From Bacteroides stercorirosoris (GTDB lineage Bacteria; Bacteroidota; Bacteroidia; Bacteroidales; Bacteroidaceae), in assembly GCF_900142015.1 (NCBI RefSeq), contig NZ_FQZN01000021.1, forward strand, positions 1 to 64,000: a stretch of 64,000 bases of DNA. The letters run 5' to 3'. The notes beneath the pieces were generated by a model. That model was not told where the DNA came from and did no database searches. It saw only the letters and a program-made list of their open reading frames with translations. A program made the position numbers and the translations under genes. Shown piece after piece: positions 7,616-15,930 of the stretch. Every line of letters starts with the position of its first letter. Positions within the stretch are counted from its first letter, which is position 1.

Positions 7616-7800
7616 CTTACCATTCACCGATAAAAATCATAAAATGTTATTTGTTTGATTCTTAATAGAATACAATCTATAATTAAGTTAAGACCGGCAT
7701 TCCGGCATAGATTTTTCACTAAAGATGGCATATACTCTCGAAAGTGCGCACAAGAAAGGGTATTTCAGTAATAACCTTTAAAAGACAGGAGAGATACGCC

Positions 7801-8094
7801 ATGATGTATATAGACAATGAAGTGCTTGAGAAAATGATAATGACCATAGTGGAAGGTTTTGACCGCATAGAGAAGAAACTGGACAGGATGGGGCGTGTGA
7901 AGGATTTCATGAACGGGGACGAGCTTTTGGACAACTATGACATAGCCAGGCTGCTCAACGTGTCGTTGCGGACAGTCGCCCGCTACCGGGAAAAAGGGCT
8001 GATCCGCTATTACCAGACGGACGATAACGGAAAGAACTTCTACAGAAGCTCGGAAATACAGGAATTCTTGCTGAAACGCGGAAAGAAAAAATGA
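7801..8094 (+). CDS. Helix-turn-helix regulator
   Basis: 97 residues from the ATG at 7801 (MMYIDNEVLEKMI), preceded by AGGAGAG at a suitable distance. The longer frame from 7744 has no support. The N-terminal half forms a predicted coiled coil (DRIEKKLDRMGRV). The C-terminal half is a MerR/excisionase HTH (NYDIARLLNVSLRTVARYR, then GLIRYYQTDDNGKNFYRSSEIQEFLL). It is divergent from the HTH pair on its left and 56 bp before the NYN gene, with which it may form an operon. Confidence 0.7.
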   Translation: MMYIDNEVLEKMIMTIVEGFDRIEKKLDRMGRVKDFMNGDELLDNYDIARLLNVSLRTVARYREKGLIRYYQTDDNGKNFYRSSEIQEFLLKRGKKK

Positions 8095-8150
8095 GCGTGG
8101 GAGTATCAATATGCGGAAGTTATGCTAACTTTGTTTCATAAACAGTTGTT

Positions 8151-8855
8151 ATGAAGACAAATACCAATTCTAGATATGCCGTCGCAGTCCTTATTGACGG
8201 GGATAACGCCTCCTTTGAGAAGATGGAGGATATAATGGGCTTTGTTTCCCGTTATGGGGATGCCGTCGTGAGACGAATTTATGGAGACTGGACGAGGAAA
8301 GCGCTTTCCGCGTGGAAGGGAACTGCCCGGGAGCATGGATTCAGGCTCATACAGGCTTCCTCCCATGCTCCCGGAAAGAACACGACCGATATTGCACTGG
8401 TCATAGACGCGATGGACATTCTTCGTGACAGTCGGGCAGACTGTTTCTGTCTGGTAGCCAGTGACGGTGACTACAGCCTGCTTGCCCAACGGATACGGGA
8501 AGCCGGATTGAAGGTGCTGGGATATGGGGAGGATAAGACTCCCGTATCACTGGTACGGTCCTGTTCCGTGTTCCTGTATGCCGACCGGAAGGAAAACAAG
8601 GTTTCGGACAATACTCCCGAATTTTTTATCCAAAGGGACATGGAGTATTTCGACAAGGCTTTCCGGCAGGCGGCTGACGGCAAAGAGGAGGTTTCCCTTT
8701 CACTGATCGGCGGCGCATTAAAAAAAATGATGCCCAAATTCAAGGTCAGGAGATATGGATGCAAGACATTGGGCAAACTCTATGAAAGGCTGGACCGGTA
8801 CGAGCTGGTCATGACGGAAAAGGGAGTGGCAAGTGCCGTGCGGCTGAAAGGCTGA
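8151..8855 (+). CDS. NYN-domain ribonuclease with C-terminal OST-HTH/LOTUS domain
   Basis: 234 residues. Residues 8-145 are a NYN (PIN-like) nuclease domain: acidic residues in AVLIDGDNASF, DIALVIDAMD and ASDGDYSLL would bind the metal. Residues about 165-232 (SLIGGALKKMMPKFKVRRYG...LGKLYERLDRYELV) match OST-HTH/LOTUS, an RNA-binding winged helix. This is the LabA/MARF1-like architecture, common in bacteria but with few characterised members. It is cytosolic. Its place in an ICE beside HTH regulators suggests RNA-level control or defence, which is an inference. A bidirectional terminator follows. Confidence 0.75.
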   Translation: MKTNTNSRYAVAVLIDGDNASFEKMEDIMGFVSRYGDAVVRRIYGDWTRKALSAWKGTAREHGFRLIQASSHAPGKNTTDIALVIDAMDILRDSRADCFCLVASDGDYSLLAQRIREAGLKVLGYGEDKTPVSLVRSCSVFLYADRKENKVSDNTPEFFIQRDMEYFDKAFRQAADGKEEVSLSLIGGALKKMMPKFKVRRYGCKTLGKLYERLDRYELVMTEKGVASAVRLKG

Positions 8856-8878
8856 ACCGCACGGCGGGAACAATCAGG

Positions 8879-8933
8879 AACCGTCAGTTTTCTTTTATGC
8901 ATCCTTGCCATGCATGAAAGAAAACTGACGGTT
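8879..8933. terminator. Bidirectional terminator between convergent genes
   Basis: AACCGTCAGTTTTCTTT (8879-8895) pairs perfectly with AAAGAAAACTGACGGTT (8917-8933), and the loop contains a further ATGCAT pair. It stands between the NYN gene (plus) and the ThiF gene (minus) and would stop transcription from both. Confidence 0.8.
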
Positions 8934-8938
8934 GTTGT

Positions 8939-9730
8939 CTATACCGGAATGGGATTAATCCGTAGGGTATCGAGATTGAGATAAGCTCCCCGGTAGAATG
9001 TCCTTCCTTCCCTGAGCATACGCCACAGGATGTCGCAGCCGGTTTGTGCCAGTATGGAATTGATGAAAAGGTCCTGCTTCTGCAAGGCTTCCGCCAGCGA
9101 GCAGCTCGGCCCCGAATCCTTTTCCTTGATGGTGGAGTAGCGTACCTCTTCGGTAATGACATTCATGCGGGGAATGGGCAGGTATTCGTTGGAGACGGGC
9201 TGGAGAATCTTGCCACGGATGTTCCCTATCAGGACCTGTCCGGTGGTCCGGGCATTGCCGAAGTCCATCCAGTATATGGGTGACCGCTCGTTGTTGGAAG
9301 TGTGTTCCCGGTGTTTCTTCAGGAACCGCCAGAGGTTCATCCGGGAGCGGATGTTGTCGGTGCAGGTAACGATGATGTTCGCCAGGGCGGGCTCTTCCCG
9401 GTCTGCGGAGGCTTTCAGCGGATAACGCTGCCCCTTTGCCTCCCACGAGAAGCCGAAAAAACGGTTGATGCGGGTCACAAGTGCCGCAGCCTTGTTCAAT
9501 CCGAGTTCCGATCCGCTGAACAGCTGGCGTCCGATGTTCGCTTCCGTGACGGTATCGGGGTCGAAGACCGTCACGTGCAGTCCCGGATGTCCTAGCGCCT
9601 GTAATGCCACGCTCATCCGCGCCAGGCCGGTGGCCACCTGTGAGCCTGTTCCGCCCGCACCGACTACGAAGACGGTCACGGGATGGTAGGGATTGAGCAG
9701 GTACCTGTCTGTATAATGAATCTTTTTCAT
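8939..9730 (-). CDS. PRTRC system ThiF family protein
   Basis: 263 residues with a ThiF/E1-type adenylation fold. The nucleotide-binding loop is VVGAGGTGS (22-30), then VTVFDPDTVTEANIGRQLF and the Asp/Arg-containing TCTDNIRSRMN. The catalytic CxxC and zinc site of true E1 enzymes are not evident. ThiF is one of the defining parts of PRTRC (ParB-related, ThiF-related cassette), seen on plasmids and ICEs. Its substrate is unknown. It overlaps the protein B gene by 4 bp (ATGA) and is last of the operon. Confidence 0.8.
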   Translation of the reverse strand: MKKIHYTDRYLLNPYHPVTVFVVGAGGTGSQVATGLARMSVALQALGHPGLHVTVFDPDTVTEANIGRQLFSGSELGLNKAAALVTRINRFFGFSWEAKGQRYPLKASADREEPALANIIVTCTDNIRSRMNLWRFLKKHREHTSNNERSPIYWMDFGNARTTGQVLIGNIRGKILQPVSNEYLPIPRMNVITEEVRYSTIKEKDSGPSCSLAEALQKQDLFINSILAQTGCDILWRMLREGRTFYRGAYLNLDTLRINPIPV

Positions 9731-10437
9731 GCCAGTAAGTCTTTAAGTTGTTTGTTCATGGGTTTCAGTTCGTTCTCGTCAAACGGATTGGCGCGTGCCT
9801 TTTCCGTTACCGAGACCAGGTTGCTTCCGGTCGGGTTTCTGTTTCCTCCCAGATGGGAGAACTCGCTGAGCCAGAAACGTTTTTCCCAATACTCGAGGAG
9901 TTTTGAGAAAGTCATGTCTTCCGGGGGAGTCAACGTGGCATTTCCCAGACAGACACTGCTGCCCGTGACATTGAAGAAAGGGGCGAGGAAAAGCGGGCTG
10001 TTTTCCACCGGTTTTTCCCCCTTGTAGGAGAAAATGTCCAGCCTGTCACCGGAAACCATGTAGATCACGCCGGGCACATGGAATATCCCGTCAGGAATAT
10101 TCAGGCTTCCGGCAAAGAACATCCGCCGTTTTCCCGGAGGATTGTACCAGATATACCTCTCGTGCCCCTTACGGGTATCACACCACAGCATGTTGGCGGG
10201 GATTTTCCCGTGCGGCACGTTCCGCCTGTCATCCGTATAGGATTCCACCAGGGAGTCCATGAACTCATAGGTGACAGGCATGGCAGCCTCCATCCTGCCC
10301 CTGTCATTGATGGGATGCAGTTCGAGGTAATGCATTCCGTTCCCATAGCGGTTCTCACGGTATTCATACGCGATCAGTGCCGCCTTGGGCACCATCACCT
10401 GTTGCAATTTATTGGTCAGTTCATTCATATCGTTCAT
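9727..10437 (-). CDS. PRTRC system protein B
   Basis: 236 residues, soluble, no recognised catalytic motif. The region ANMLWCDTRKGHERYIWYNPPGKRRMFF and the place just before ThiF fit PRTRC protein B. It overlaps the ThiF gene by 4 bp and starts 1 bp after the gene upstream, so translation is probably coupled. Function unknown. Confidence 0.7.
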   Translation of the reverse strand: MNDMNELTNKLQQVMVPKAALIAYEYRENRYGNGMHYLELHPINDRGRMEAAMPVTYEFMDSLVESYTDDRRNVPHGKIPANMLWCDTRKGHERYIWYNPPGKRRMFFAGSLNIPDGIFHVPGVIYMVSGDRLDIFSYKGEKPVENSPLFLAPFFNVTGSSVCLGNATLTPPEDMTFSKLLEYWEKRFWLSEFSHLGGNRNPTGSNLVSVTEKARANPFDENELKPMNKQLKDLLA

Positions 10438-10438
10438 T

Positions 10439-11548
10439 TTAGAAGTTGTCAGCTATATGTTTTGTAAAACGTGCCAGCCATTTTGAAAGCTTTTCCGGGT
10501 AGTCGCCCATTTGGAAGAGACAGTCCGTTTCCGGTGTCAGGAACCTGTATGTGACCGGGGTAAGGGCATAAGTCTCCTGGTAGTCCGAGTTCATGAACCC
10601 TTCCATACATTCAGCCAGCGTGTCACGGGTAGAGTAGACCAGCATGACCTGGCTTTCCATTCCCACCGGGTAAAAATCACGCTCCTCCTCATACGCCCAA
10701 TCGTACAGGTAATCTGTGAGGTTCGGGCTTTCCGGGGTGATCAGTGCCATACCCTCCCTTATCAATTCCAGCAGTTTTTGTTCCTTCCCCTTTTTTGTCC
10801 GGTAATTCCGTACAGCCTCTTCCAGGGAGTTGCAGAACGGTTTTTCCGACATCCGTTTGAGCGCTTTCGCCCGTTTTCCTGACTGATAGGAATCCGCCAG
10901 CCGCCTGTTCGCCCTGATTTCTTTCGGGGAAGCGTCGGAATCCCGGTTTTCCCAGTCTTCCAGTTCCTCTATGGCGAAGTCATAGCAAAACGCCTCGGTG
11001 ACATTGCAGACTCCGTGATGCCGGACGAATTGCCGGATGAACTCCCTGACAATGTTCCTCAATGGTACGGGAAGCCGTTCCGTAAAGTCGATGGGAATCC
11101 AGAACAGCTCGGGTTCCGGCCAGTCGTGATGGCGGAACAGACAGAAATGGAGCCTTCCTTCTTTCTCTTCCAGATTGACACATTCCGGCACGCTCTCGTC
11201 CATCGCCTTGTACAGTTCGGTGATTTTCAGACGGGGGCTGCCCCCTTTCCTGTATCGGAAAGGGAGCTTTATACCCATAAGTCCGGCATAGTTCGATGCC
11301 GATTGGTAGAGATAGTCAAAATTCTCCGGTGTCGTGAGATTGACCGGGGAACCGTCATATCCGTCTTTATGCCAGAAATCCGGTGCGAGGGGAGGAATTT
11401 TATCTGTCAGAAAATCATGACGCTTCCCGGTGGCGGCAGTATCCTCCTTTTTTGTCCCGTTGTTCCTCTTCGGATGTCTGACGGGCCGGCTAAACAGATA
11501 ATGAGTCCTGCCAGATTCTCCTTGGCTGATTCTGAGAGCTGTCTGCAT
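10439..11548 (-). CDS. Probable PRTRC system protein F
   Basis: 369 residues, soluble and rich in charged and aromatic residues. I do not recognise a domain. Its place between PRTRC C and B and its length suit protein F of the cassette, but the sequence alone does not prove it. An acidic central stretch (EELEDWENRDSDASPKEIR) and the absence of signal or membrane segments point to a cytoplasmic partner of the other cassette proteins. Confidence 0.5.
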   Translation of the reverse strand: MQTALRISQGESGRTHYLFSRPVRHPKRNNGTKKEDTAATGKRHDFLTDKIPPLAPDFWHKDGYDGSPVNLTTPENFDYLYQSASNYAGLMGIKLPFRYRKGGSPRLKITELYKAMDESVPECVNLEEKEGRLHFCLFRHHDWPEPELFWIPIDFTERLPVPLRNIVREFIRQFVRHHGVCNVTEAFCYDFAIEELEDWENRDSDASPKEIRANRRLADSYQSGKRAKALKRMSEKPFCNSLEEAVRNYRTKKGKEQKLLELIREGMALITPESPNLTDYLYDWAYEEERDFYPVGMESQVMLVYSTRDTLAECMEGFMNSDYQETYALTPVTYRFLTPETDCLFQMGDYPEKLSKWLARFTKHIADNF

Positions 11549-11584
11549 GGTTTGTCCTCCTTTTTCTTTCTCTTGTCCATACGA

Positions 11585-11806
11585 TTACCCTTTCACTCCG
11601 ATGGTTGTCTTGAAGCGGTAGACCGCCTTGTCCTCCTCCCATTCCGGTCCGTGAACGGTCGCCGTTGTCAGTTCGGGATAGGTCATGGAGTAGAAGTCCA
11701 TCACCTCGTTTACGGACAGTTCGTTGTTCGGGTCGCTCAATACCAGTTCCTTAGAGTCCTTCTTGAATTTGAAGACTCTCTGCAATCCTTTGATTTCAAG
11801 TGCCAT
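11585..11806 (-). CDS. PRTRC system protein C
   Basis: 73 residues. NELSVNEVMDFYSMTYPELT and TATVHGPEWEEDKAVYRFKT followed by TIGVKG are characteristic of PRTRC protein C, the smallest and best conserved part of the cassette. It lies 22 bp after protein E and 36 bp before the next gene. Function unknown. Confidence 0.8.
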   Translation of the reverse strand: MALEIKGLQRVFKFKKDSKELVLSDPNNELSVNEVMDFYSMTYPELTTATVHGPEWEEDKAVYRFKTTIGVKG

Positions 11807-11828
11807 AATTTCTCTTCTTTTATAAGGT

Positions 11829-12917
11829 TTAACAATATACCATGTCCATTTGTGCCATGTCCGTCATGCGGCATTCCTTCGGGAAGTCCGGATATTCCGC
11901 GTACGGGTCTTCCCTGAGCAGTTCCCGGTCATCCTCGCAGTCCTTGTCGAAGTTGTACATTGCAGCCTCTTGCGGTTGCCGGAGGTATTCACGCTCCTCA
12001 TGAGTTCTTGCGGCCTCCTGTACCGGTGCATACCGTGGCTGTGGCGGAGCCGGTTGCATCCATTGCTTTCCGTCCATCCGTGCCTGTGGTATCTGTACCG
12101 GTTGATGGAATTGGATTTCTTGCGGTTGTGGAACTGCCTGTTGCGGGACCGGTTGCGCTTGTGGTGCGACCGCAGTATATTGTACGGGTTGTGTTTGCGG
12201 CTGTCCGGCAAATGGTGTTTGCTGTCCTGAATGTGCAGCCGGCCGGGGCGGTTGCTGTTGTGAAACGGGTTGCGGAATCGGAGCCGGCTGCTCGGGCAAA
12301 AACATCGGGATTTGCTCTCCGCTTCGGTATTGCGATGCCGGGGCTGCCGCCGGTTGCGATGCCGTCTGTTGTGGAGCCGGCTGCGGCTTGGACATTGGCG
12401 GTTGTTCCATGCCGAACAGGCTTCCCTCCGATGCCTTTTTCTGTACCTCCGCCATCTTCACGTCAATTTCCTTCTGTTTGTCCGGAAGTGCCAGTATCTT
12501 TGCCTGCTTGAGCCATGTCAACGCTTCGGAATAGCGTTTGCCGGTCATGGCATCCTCCGCCTTCTTAAGCAGTTTTTCCATCTTTTCCCGTTTCTCGCGG
12601 ACCTCTTTGGACTCTTTCTCCGCCGCTGACCTAGCGGCTTTGCTTTGTGAGGCTGCCTGTTCCGCCTGCTTCTCGAACGCTTCCAGGTTGGTAAGGATGC
12701 CCTGCGCTTTCTGTACAGGTGTGCCGACGGCCTGCAGGAAGCCCGCATCCAGCTCTTCCGGCGTGCCGTTCAGGATGAGCGGGATAATGCGTTCCCCGTC
12801 CTTTACCCCCGACCGTCTGGGAACAACGGCCACCGTCAGGTTGTTGTTTACTCGTCTGATGTTGATACTCAGGTCTGTGCCTGCCGTGATCATTTGGTTG
12901 ATTGCCTGAAAAAACAT
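11829..12917 (-). CDS. PRTRC system protein E
   Basis: 362 residues in three parts. Residues 1-75 are a conserved globular N-terminus (MITAGTDLSINIRRVNNNLT, then VAVVPRRSG). Residues about 75-160 are a charged helical or coiled-coil segment (KESKEVREKREKMEKLLKKA). About 150 residues then form a Pro/Gln-rich disordered tail. The N-terminus and the disordered tail fit PRTRC protein E. It heads the recognisable PRTRC genes. The low-complexity tail could tether partner proteins, which is an inference. Confidence 0.7.
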   Translation of the reverse strand: MFFQAINQMITAGTDLSINIRRVNNNLTVAVVPRRSGVKDGERIIPLILNGTPEELDAGFLQAVGTPVQKAQGILTNLEAFEKQAEQAASQSKAARSAAEKESKEVREKREKMEKLLKKAEDAMTGKRYSEALTWLKQAKILALPDKQKEIDVKMAEVQKKASEGSLFGMEQPPMSKPQPAPQQTASQPAAAPASQYRSGEQIPMFLPEQPAPIPQPVSQQQPPRPAAHSGQQTPFAGQPQTQPVQYTAVAPQAQPVPQQAVPQPQEIQFHQPVQIPQARMDGKQWMQPAPPQPRYAPVQEAARTHEEREYLRQPQEAAMYNFDKDCEDDRELLREDPYAEYPDFPKECRMTDMAQMDMVYC

Positions 12918-12936
12918 AATGGTAAAATTTTAAATG

Positions 12937-13146
12937 TTATACATAGGTTTCCTTGAAAAAATCCTTCAGGATTCTCTGCCTGTCCGGATTCGAGGCGATG
13001 CCCCTCAACGGTTCCAGATAGTAGCCGATACGTTTCGGCCCGTCTGTCGTATCGGGAATCCGTTTTTTTACAGGTCTCACACGGCTTGTGGCGGGCCATG
13101 CGGCCGGCATGACCGGAGCCGGCGGGGTGAATGTAGCGGTTCTCAT
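12937..13146 (-). CDS. Small conserved protein, unknown
   Basis: 69 residues (MRTATFTPPAPVMPAAWPAT at the start, DRQRILKDFFKETYV at the end). It is basic, with a Pro-rich N-terminus and no motif I know. Supported as a gene by its tight place in the operon: 18 bp after the membrane protein gene and 19 bp before PRTRC E. Function unknown. Confidence 0.55.
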   Translation of the reverse strand: MRTATFTPPAPVMPAAWPATSRVRPVKKRIPDTTDGPKRIGYYLEPLRGIASNPDRQRILKDFFKETYV

Positions 13147-13164
13147 GTCTTTATGCTTTAAGGA

Positions 13165-13377
13165 TTATACAAGCATGCCCATGACGGTCAGGGCGATAAT
13201 TATTTTTACAATGAGGGTGAACGTCCTGAAAAGGAGGCTGATGAGCGTTCCCGACAAAAGGAACAGGACGATCAGGTACATGGGAATGATTCCCTTGCTG
13301 TAGAGCAGGCATATTCCCGTAAGCAGGACCAGTGAGACCGTCTGCTTGCAGATGTTTTCGATGAGTTGCAGTTTCAT
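13165..13377 (-). CDS. Small membrane protein
   Basis: 70 residues with two or three hydrophobic segments (VSLVLLTGICLLY, MYLIVLFLLSGTLISLLF, LIVKIIIALTVMGMLV). First gene of the minus-strand PRTRC operon. No homology recognised; possibly an inner membrane anchor for the PRTRC proteins. Confidence 0.55.
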   Translation of the reverse strand: MKLQLIENICKQTVSLVLLTGICLLYSKGIIPMYLIVLFLLSGTLISLLFRTFTLIVKIIIALTVMGMLV

Positions 13378-13416
13378 GTCTTTAAATTTTTAAGAATGAA
13401 TAATCCCATCGGGATA

Positions 13417-13598
13417 TGTTTTCCCGATTTTATAGGCCTCCGGCCCTTGGATTGCCTTTTTGCGCAAGGCTTGGCAAAAGAAAATACCGCAGCGAAGCGA
13501 GGATGATTTTCTTTTGACCAACCAAGCCCCCAAAGGGGGCCGCCTTGCGGCAAAAACGAGGCAATCCAAGACCTTTGCCGCTTAAAATCGGAAAAACG
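13417..13598. repeat. Long palindromic element 2
   Basis: About 180 nt pair along most of their length: CCGATTTTA/TAAAATCGG (13424-13432, 13583-13591), CTTGGATTGCC/GGCAATCCAAG, TTTTTGC/GCAAAAA, GCAAGGC/GCCTTGC, TTGG/CCAA and CAAAAGAAAAT/ATTTTCTTTTG. The apex ACCGCAGCGAAGCGAGGATG is identical to element 1 and a side hairpin CCCCC-AAA-GGGGG is in the place of GGTCC-GAA-GGACC. Where the arms differ from element 1, both sides change and pairing is kept. It lies between topB and the PRTRC operon. Confidence 0.75.
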
Positions 13599-13611
13599 TA
13601 TCTTGCACATA

Positions 13612-13648
13612 TAAAAAAGGAAGTACAGACAGACGCCTGCACTTCCCT
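13612..13648 (-). terminator. Terminator downstream of topB
   Basis: On the minus strand GGGAAGT and ACTTCC pair around a 16-nt loop and are followed by TTTTTTAT. It lies 25 bp after the topB stop codon. Confidence 0.65.
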
Positions 13649-13672
13649 TGTCTTGTTGGCTTTGACATTTGT

Positions 13673-15445
13673 TTATATGGTTCCCTGTGGCCGCTTTTCC
13701 ACCGGATGGTTCCGGAATATCTCGCCTGTCACCTCATTTACCGTTTCCAGCACGCCGTCCAGGAACTCCTCCTGTGAGAGTTCCCCCCGTTCTATCCGTG
13801 CCAGTTCAGTTTCCCAGCCCGAAGTGAGGGAGGCGTCGGCCACCTTCATACCGCGTACCGTCTCATACAGGAGAAGCCCTTTAGGGGTCGGGACGACATA
13901 TTTACCCGAATAACGGATGTATTTACGTTCCAACAGCGTGCGGAGGATATTCGTGCGGGTGGAGACGGTGCCCAGTCCGGCCTTGTCCATGTAGTCCACC
14001 AGTTCCTCGTCCGTATAAGGGGAGACCGGTAACGATTTCTTATGTATAAGGCTGCACCCTGCCACCGGCAGTATCTCTTCCTGAAAAAATTCCGGCATCA
14101 CCTGGTAAGGCATACAGCCTTTTGCGACAATATGTTCCCTCTCAAAGATTCCGAGCCATCCTTTTTCCAGGATGCGGTATGTACGGATGCGGAATTTACG
14201 TGCGGCACACACCGCATCGACGGTTGTGTATTCCACCTTGCAGGGCGGCATGAACGTTTCAAGCACCCTGCCGACAATGAGCGTGTAAACCAGCATTTCC
14301 TCCCGGCCCAATTTACCGGGCTGTATGCCTGTGATGATGATGGCATGATGCTCTATGGTGTCTTGTGCCCCAATGCTGTCCTGCGGCGCGGCAAGGTCAA
14401 CCATACCGGCATATCGTCGGAACTCCTTGCGGGAGAGCATCTTCTCCATGACAGGCGGCAACGTGTCATATACATCCTTTGGCAACAGGCGACTGGAGGT
14501 GCGCGGATAGGAAATCAGCCTCTTCTCGTACAGGCTCTGTGCAATCTCCTGCACCTGTATGGCCGTCAGGCCGTGGTAACGGTTCACGTCTTTCTGTAGT
14601 TCGGCCAGGTTGTAAAGTGCCGGTGCCCCGATTTCCTCCGTCCGTTTCCCTACCGCTGTGATGCGGGCGTTCTTTGCCGCCTTGCAATCCTCGTACAATG
14701 CCAGTGCCTCCCGGCGGGCCACAAGGTCGTCCACGTGGCGCATCTTTAGGATACGGTCATTCTTGCACAGGCTGATGAATACGGGCCAGCTGTCAGCCGG
14801 CATGTGGTTCTCCCTCTCCCGGTACCGTCTGCATATCTCCGCCAGTACGGGGGTCTGTACCCTGCCCAGCGAATTGTTCCCGAAGCCTACCGCCTTGCAG
14901 ATGGCATGGCTTGAATTGACCCCCAGGAGCCAGTCCGCCCGGTTACGGCTGTCCGCCGCCAGGAACAGGTTGTCGAACCGGTCACATGGAAGGAGGTTCG
15001 CCATACCTTCCGTGATGGCCTCGTCCGTCAGAGACGAGATCCAGAGGCGGAGGCAGGGTTGTTTGCATCCCAGAAAACCGTAAAGATGGCGGAACAGCAT
15101 CTCTCCCTCCCGGGAGGCATCGGTTGCCGCGATGATGGTGTCGCATGCGTTGAGCATCTTGGCTATCACTTTCAACTGGAGCACCGCATTGATGTCGGGA
15201 TGCCACCCGGTATCCGTCTTCACGTGCCTTACTGTCAGGAGGGAAGGCGGCAGCAGGGGAAAGTCCTTCCACTCCACATGGGCTGTTCCTGAATCCTTCG
15301 GCATTGCCAGGGAGAGCATGTTGCCGTATGTCCATGTCACCATGTAGCCGTTCCCGGTCATATAACCGTTCTCTTTTCTGCCGGCTCCCAACACTCTTGC
15401 TATCTCTCTGCCCACGTTGGGCCTGTCAGTCACTATTGCGATCAT
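13673..15445 (-). CDS. topB: DNA topoisomerase III (type IA)
   Basis: 590 residues. The Toprim domain has the conserved ATDASREGE (107-115), and the active-site tyrosine is Tyr313 in RLISYPRTSS. It matches TopB but is shorter than the E. coli enzyme (653) and lacks its C-terminal extension. Type IA enzymes relax negative supercoils and resolve single-stranded intermediates, which would suit replication or transfer of the element. ICE-borne topB copies are frequent in Bacteroidales. It ends at a terminator, and a 107-bp MITE-like insert lies just upstream, between it and the DUF4099 gene. Confidence 0.9.
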   Translation of the reverse strand: MIAIVTDRPNVGREIARVLGAGRKENGYMTGNGYMVTWTYGNMLSLAMPKDSGTAHVEWKDFPLLPPSLLTVRHVKTDTGWHPDINAVLQLKVIAKMLNACDTIIAATDASREGEMLFRHLYGFLGCKQPCLRLWISSLTDEAITEGMANLLPCDRFDNLFLAADSRNRADWLLGVNSSHAICKAVGFGNNSLGRVQTPVLAEICRRYRERENHMPADSWPVFISLCKNDRILKMRHVDDLVARREALALYEDCKAAKNARITAVGKRTEEIGAPALYNLAELQKDVNRYHGLTAIQVQEIAQSLYEKRLISYPRTSSRLLPKDVYDTLPPVMEKMLSRKEFRRYAGMVDLAAPQDSIGAQDTIEHHAIIITGIQPGKLGREEMLVYTLIVGRVLETFMPPCKVEYTTVDAVCAARKFRIRTYRILEKGWLGIFEREHIVAKGCMPYQVMPEFFQEEILPVAGCSLIHKKSLPVSPYTDEELVDYMDKAGLGTVSTRTNILRTLLERKYIRYSGKYVVPTPKGLLLYETVRGMKVADASLTSGWETELARIERGELSQEEFLDGVLETVNEVTGEIFRNHPVEKRPQGTI

Positions 15446-15465
15446 ATTCTTTTTCTTTTTGATGG

Positions 15466-15572
15466 GGGCTGTCTAAAAAGTATTTTTGACCCTCTTTTAT
15501 TCGAATACCTATCTGAGATTGATTTCAAATATTCAATTCTCAAGAACGAATGAGTGACTTTTTAGACAACCC
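15466..15572. mobile_element. 107-bp MITE-like insertion
   Basis: GGGCTGTCTAAAAAGT (15466-15481) and ACTTTTTAGACAACCC (15557-15572) are 16-bp terminal inverted repeats with one mismatch. Inner segments also pair (TGAGA-TTGA against TCAA-TTCTCA, ATTCG against CGAAT). There is no transposase gene. No clear target duplication is visible. The termini look like those of an IS that could mobilise it, but I cannot name the family. Confidence 0.65.
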
Positions 15573-15600
15573 AACAGGTTAAACTTATTTTATTTTTTTG

Positions 15601-15909
15601 TTATTTCTTTGGAGATTCCTCCTGACGGATGCCATTGATTTCCATGATTGGCCTGTTGTTGTCACCGGGTACCAGTTTGAATGTGGCATCCATGGTCAGG
15701 CTGATTACCGGGGTACAGAGTTTCAACGGGATGATTTCTGATTCCTTGCCTTGCAACAACAGGTCAAGGTTGCCGTCCGCTTCCAGTTGCTCCTTGCTGA
15801 TACCCACGGCCTTCAGACCGGGCCAATCAATATCTTTTACATTATAATTATAAGGGATGTTCCGATTCGTATTCATACGGTTTGGGGATTTGATGTTTGT
15901 AAAACTCAT
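15601..15909 (-). CDS. DUF4099 domain protein (short paralogue)
   Basis: 102 residues. VKDIDWPGLKAVGISKEQLE and LDLLLQGKESEIIPLKLCTP resemble VNWEELEKVGISKASLEQQG and LDSMLKGYKTNKLVPLTIHL in the large protein encoded just upstream (15931-17769), so the two share a DUF4099 module. It lies 21 bp after that gene in the same operon. It may be a regulator or competitor of the large one. Function unknown. Confidence 0.7.
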   Translation of the reverse strand: MSFTNIKSPNRMNTNRNIPYNYNVKDIDWPGLKAVGISKEQLEADGNLDLLLQGKESEIIPLKLCTPVISLTMDATFKLVPGDNNRPIMEINGIRQEESPKK

Positions 15910-15930
15910 TTTGTCTCTCTCCGATCGGGG

